NCBI GenBank assembly: GCA_964503595.1
Contig: CAZDAM010000079.1
Coordinates: 1-16,172 of the forward strand
Length of the DNA: 16,172 bases
Origin: CAZDAM01 sp964503595
Lineage (GTDB): Bacteria; Muiribacteriota; UBA6191
Direction of reading: 5' to 3'
In this document: positions 14,001-16,172 of the stretch, one piece after another
Numbering within the stretch: position 1 is the first letter of the stretch
Layout: each line of letters begins with the position of its first letter
Notes under the pieces: generated by a model
What the model saw: the letters and a program-made list of their open reading frames with translations, nothing else
Databases searched by the model: none
What the model was told of the DNA's origin: nothing
Made by a program: the position numbers and the translations under genes

Positions 14001-15991
14001 ACCTGTTTGGAAGCTCTGCCCAGAGCCCATCAGATTTCAGCCTGACGCATGAAACGATTTTTGTGGATGCCAAACTGCCGACAGTGGGCGGCGTGGATGT
14101 TGACTCCTTCTATCTGAATGAAATCGGAAGTGGAGCCAGTCTGGAAGTGGATCTGAAGAGGATTGAGAGGCAGTTGGGTTCTTCCCGTCAGGATATTCAG
14201 CTTGGAGATGTTCTTCAGTACATTCAAGATTATGCGAAGGTACCGGCAGCTTTGAATGCTTCGACTTCACTGAAGGATATGAATGTCAGTGTGCCGACCA
14301 TTATTGGGCCTTTCAATCTGACGGAAGGCAGTACTCTTGGGGACTTCATTACTGCTTTCAATGGTTCGGCTATGTTTCCAAATGTATCTTTAGCGATTGC
14401 GAGCGAGCAGAATTCTCCGACAGGAAGTGCAGGCAAGCGTCTGGTACTGGCGACAACCAATGGTTCTTCCTATATCTCCATGCAGGGAATCAGTTCTTCC
14501 ATGGCTAAATTTCTGGAACAGGTCGGGATTGCTCCTGGTGGACAGACCTCGATTCAGGGTCTTGGTGGAGTCCGCGTGATTGTCGGTCGGCAGATCAGCG
14601 GTCTTGGGTTTGAGGTCAAGACCTCTGTTGATGAGAACGGTCAGTTCCAGCTGGCTTCTTCCGGAAGAAAGGATACCCGTGGCAATGAGATTGCCAGCAG
14701 TGGCAAAATCCAGGTAAGTGAAGGCTCGGGAACAACAGCTCGGGATTTGAAGATTCTTCAGGGGACCGGTTCACTTGGGGACAAAACCCGTTTTGTTTCC
14801 AGTGGAGATCTGAATCCTTCCGTGGATCGGCATTCCCTGCTCTCGGAAATGGTCCCCAATGCGGAAGGTAAGCTGACCAGTTTTGACGAACAGCTCAAGA
14901 GCCTTTATGTCGAAAATGGCAAGGAATCCGCTTTCATAGATTTGAAGGATTCGGTGCCCATTACGATGGACACTCCACTTAAGGCTTTCAATTCCGGAGC
15001 TTATGACGACGAAGACAGGATCTACCGGGGTGGGGTTGATGTCGGCCGCAAGAACAGTGGCTTTGTCATCAGGGATCAGTTTGGCAATCAGGCGATTGTG
15101 GATTTATCCAATAATCAGTCGACGAATTCACAGAGCAATCTGGAAAAGGAGTACAGCTCCAAGCCTTTTTATGACCGGAGTTCCACGCTTGAGGATGTTC
15201 AGACCGCAATCAATATTGCGATTGACAAGGCTCGCCGTACCAATGCCAATTTTGGAGTGGAGTCGATCAGGATTGAACTGAATGATGCTGGTGGTTACCA
15301 GCTGGCCGTATCAGGGCCGAATGGTCCTACCATCTCGATTGAGGAGCTTGATGCCAATGGAGATGGAACGAATGATTCCACGACAGCAGGAGATCTGGGA
15401 CTTCTGAGAGAAACCGGAGCCAAAGGGAACGGTTCTCCTAAGATCGAAGCCGGTCCGATTGATGTGGCGCCGACACTGACCTATCTCATGGATGCAGTCA
15501 ATAGGGATCTTTCCCGTGCGGGGGTGACCATGAGCCTGGGGACTTCCGCAACTGGTCCGACTCTGGATCTGACTTCGAATTCTGATTCTTCCTACATGAA
15601 GGTCCGGGATACCCGTGAGGGCAATACCGCTTCTCAGGTTGGCCTGACGGCGACCCGGAGCATTTTTCAGACCATGATTGATTTAAGGGATGCCCTGCAA
15701 AGGGATGATGCAGACTTTATCTCAGAGGAAATCCTGGCTAGAATCGGTGAGGATGAAGAGAAGGTTCTGAAATACCGTGCCAGGATCGGTTCCGTTGTGA
15801 ATCGCTTCGAATCTAATGTGGAAAGGCTTGAAACGACAAATATCGAATTGACCAAAAGGCTGTCGGAAAATCAGGACATTGATATAGTTCAGGCCATTAT
15901 TGATTTGCGACAAGTTGAAAGTGCCCAACAGGCCTCACTGAATATTGGAGCCAGAATTATTCAGGTCAGTCTTCTGGACTTCCTGGGATAA
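11048..15991 (+). CDS. flgL: Giant flagellar hook-associated protein 3 FlgL with hook-IN-type modules
   Basis: FlgL is the second hook-filament junction protein, exported and assembled on top of FlgK. This one is 1647 aa; E. coli FlgL is 317. Residues 1-150 are a normal FlgL N-terminus (MRVTQQQLINNFL, QISSGKAVQRPQDG near 29-42, RELAVQGANG at 91-100, GGRALFGGHETAGKPFD at 130-146). Residues about 1535-1647 are a normal C-terminus (RARIGSVVNRFESNVERLE, ending SLLDFLG). Between them lie nearly 1400 residues of beta-rich modules. Recurrent anchors such as TRLALLNN (273), TELATLN (574) and TRLELLNN (872) precede D.xG and DV..AIN motifs, and several modules close in ARDLxL-type motifs (373, 1231, 1447). 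The frame is continuous with no stop or frameshift. There is no cysteine. ATG 11048 has an AAGAGGAAA ribosome site and follows flgK closely. Confidence 0.93.
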   Translation: MRVTQQQLINNFLNSVNSHNSKLLNLNNQISSGKAVQRPQDGAVAAAAITRLHANIAETKQFEENIKQSLSRMNTVDATLGEISSIITRARELAVQGANGALSLNERDAIAVEVNQLLESMVQIGNTTIGGRALFGGHETAGKPFDVIRGSDLGEVNDLITIDGVVRTGINLSNVTRVIYSGDTQDTTIQVDQALDVVDNLHGVDLFYYDELISNSGPSLSKKAVQMTGRTELSTIINGLGSQGIAAGLMTVRTTRAPHLRENTSTGADNSTRLALLNNRQGVDTANGNQITVTDAAGSSLALTIGAGAGQLNISGATRIEEVVTALNGAMTPETVAGHPRVRFRIENDQIAVYDFSNGAGQPSITDNVGNFARDLNLNRKNPDFSRIPFDEDTQLRDWLGVADGTWDNPGPNRLRIQDAAGVETFLDLADFNDTATVGDLISQINNSGARVKAQVSPNGYGLRFINEADGSGNFFVEDNTGAVLKQLNQETPVRGAKDTYDATNQVLVDLSGIGTTIHTVDELLAEINAQTESIGVNARLDQATSEMVFQDTRIPEDRGKFRVNLANAIGKSTELATLNAGGGINNFKVRITDSTGISQVVDFEDAQTVEDVINAINLRYEPMTEQTRLGEIEGLRIPMGTLRFTTTAGTTDVDLSTLTTVSTVKDLENALRTGLATSQVDVATVFNPDTRGMQLSFSDLALGDGSISIQSVGAPATADQLKISTIAGGREFTGEFMLHKRVAVRAMLNDDRTGIKLVDDNGGAFTVAEVEGRTTGFDLGLIPQGSTNSTSNASGVMMGRDLNVFSKVADQLGLSTFQSTKVFEDEDTISASTIGALENTYVETRSMRLQTRELSTLKGSVDLNPQLNFSTRLELLNNASPNSDWDGGRIRNVDLTGQVRIEIVSDNDADSNYDSIVLDFNQLPDNATWNDVQTLINQQIAADDSFQGKVRVHPTNDGKIRFSSDVAMRFSEVSAFQNANTFEDLFGSSAQSPSDFSLTHETIFVDAKLPTVGGVDVDSFYLNEIGSGASLEVDLKRIERQLGSSRQDIQLGDVLQYIQDYAKVPAALNASTSLKDMNVSVPTIIGPFNLTEGSTLGDFITAFNGSAMFPNVSLAIASEQNSPTGSAGKRLVLATTNGSSYISMQGISSSMAKFLEQVGIAPGGQTSIQGLGGVRVIVGRQISGLGFEVKTSVDENGQFQLASSGRKDTRGNEIASSGKIQVSEGSGTTARDLKILQGTGSLGDKTRFVSSGDLNPSVDRHSLLSEMVPNAEGKLTSFDEQLKSLYVENGKESAFIDLKDSVPITMDTPLKAFNSGAYDDEDRIYRGGVDVGRKNSGFVIRDQFGNQAIVDLSNNQSTNSQSNLEKEYSSKPFYDRSSTLEDVQTAINIAIDKARRTNANFGVESIRIELNDAGGYQLAVSGPNGPTISIEELDANGDGTNDSTTAGDLGLLRETGAKGNGSPKIEAGPIDVAPTLTYLMDAVNRDLSRAGVTMSLGTSATGPTLDLTSNSDSSYMKVRDTREGNTASQVGLTATRSIFQTMIDLRDALQRDDADFISEEILARIGEDEEKVLKYRARIGSVVNRFESNVERLETTNIELTKRLSENQDIDIVQAIIDLRQVESAQQASLNIGARIIQVSLLDFLG

Positions 15992-15996
15992 TGCTT

Positions 15997-16089
15997 AAAG
16001 CTCTCCCCCTTGCCATTCACGGAGGAAGACGCATAGGGAGAGACATCCAAAGTCCCTTCGGATCACGGAGGAGAAGAGGGGGCTTTTTT
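15997..16089 (+). terminator. Terminator-like structure after flgL
   Basis: AAAG (15997-16000) plus CCCCCT (16005-16010) can pair with AGGGGG plus CTTT (16077-16086), with a 4-base bulge, and the right arm runs into T6 (16084-16089). A more local fold pairing TCCCTTC (16053-16059) with the same G-rich arm is also possible. Both place a GC-rich stem directly before the T run, 93 bases after the flgL stop, so termination here is likely even though the exact fold is unclear. Confidence 0.6.
16017..16072 (+). repeat. Direct repeat TCACGGAGGA, two copies
   Basis: The 10-base word occurs at 16017-16026 and 16063-16072, 46 bases apart, inside the transcribed region after flgL. Each copy contains ACGGA, which fits the ANGGA core bound by CsrA. 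The first copy would lie in the loop of a hairpin formed by CTCTCCC (16001-16007) and GGGAGAG (16036-16042). No start codon follows either copy closely, so they are not plain ribosome sites. Function is unknown. Confidence 0.4.
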
Positions 16090-16172
16090 GTTGTTTTCTG
16101 TCCGTTTCGGGTTGCTATGACTCTTGCAGGTTGGCAGTATTTGGCGCTAGGCTGGGTATATGCTGACCGAGC

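Noticed and set aside
11048..15991. flgL as a fusion of several genes or an assembly artefact
   Set aside because: The frame is continuous, the modules resemble one another and FlgK, and both FlgL ends are complete.
16128..16150. Possible sigma54 promoter (TGGCA followed by TGGC)
   Set aside because: The spacing between the GG and GC elements does not fit the -24/-12 rule.
16117..16172. Possible new gene starting at ATG 16117, open to the window end
   Set aside because: Only 18 codons are visible, with no ribosome site and no recognisable motif; too short to call.

Overview
The window looks like core chromosome of a Gram-negative (diderm), flagellated bacterium. It carries lipid A biosynthesis genes, a periplasmic Skp/OmpH-type chaperone and a late flagellar gene set. 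Base composition and codon usage look even throughout, at roughly 50 percent GC by eye, and I see no transposase, integrase, phage gene, tRNA, rRNA or CRISPR array. LpxC and FabZ are fused into one protein, a state best known from Bacteroidota and other FCB/PVC-type lineages. The flagellar genes follow the order known from Bacillus (comFC-yvyF-flgM-flgN-flgK-flgL). Together these point to a deep-branching diderm phylum rather than Proteobacteria, but I cannot name the organism.

Left part (1-1631, minus strand): a tightly packed unit fur - punA - prfA. fur and punA overlap as ATGA, punA and prfA as TAATG, and prfA runs off the window's left edge. It encodes a Fur-type metalloregulator, a purine nucleoside phosphorylase and the N-terminal domain of release factor 1. 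The 200 bp between fur and the next, divergent gene holds a 7-1-7 inverted repeat of the Fur/PerR type. The repeat overlaps the -10 of a good sigma70-like promoter facing right.

Middle part (1837-7468, plus strand): an apparent operon with gaps of 1-19 bases or overlaps. It encodes a LysM-LysM-M23 peptidase, an OmpH/Skp chaperone, LpxD, an LpxC-FabZ fusion, LpxA, a ComF-type phosphoribosyltransferase and a small YvyF-like protein. LpxA, LpxC and LpxD would carry out the three acylation and deacetylation steps that open lipid A synthesis. FabZ feeds 3-hydroxyacyl chain metabolism, and the peptidase and chaperone act on cell wall and outer membrane. lpxB is not in the window.

Right part (7552-15991, plus strand): a near-consensus sigma28 (FliA/SigD) promoter drives flgM (anti-sigma28) and flgN (chaperone for hook-junction proteins). 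A strong intrinsic terminator follows, then flgK and flgL for the hook-filament junction. FlgK (799 aa) and above all FlgL (1647 aa, about five times the usual size) are enlarged by flagellin hook-IN-like modules, some visibly shared between the two proteins. After flgL, 181 bases hold a terminator-like structure with a competing hairpin and a 10-base direct repeat. I could not call a gene there.

The most interesting points are the giant modular FlgL with its shared FlgK modules, the terminator placed just ahead of flgK, the Fur-type box in the divergent promoter region, and the YvyF homolog that lacks its zinc ribbon. I found no clearly unprecedented system such as defence, mobile or biosynthetic genes.
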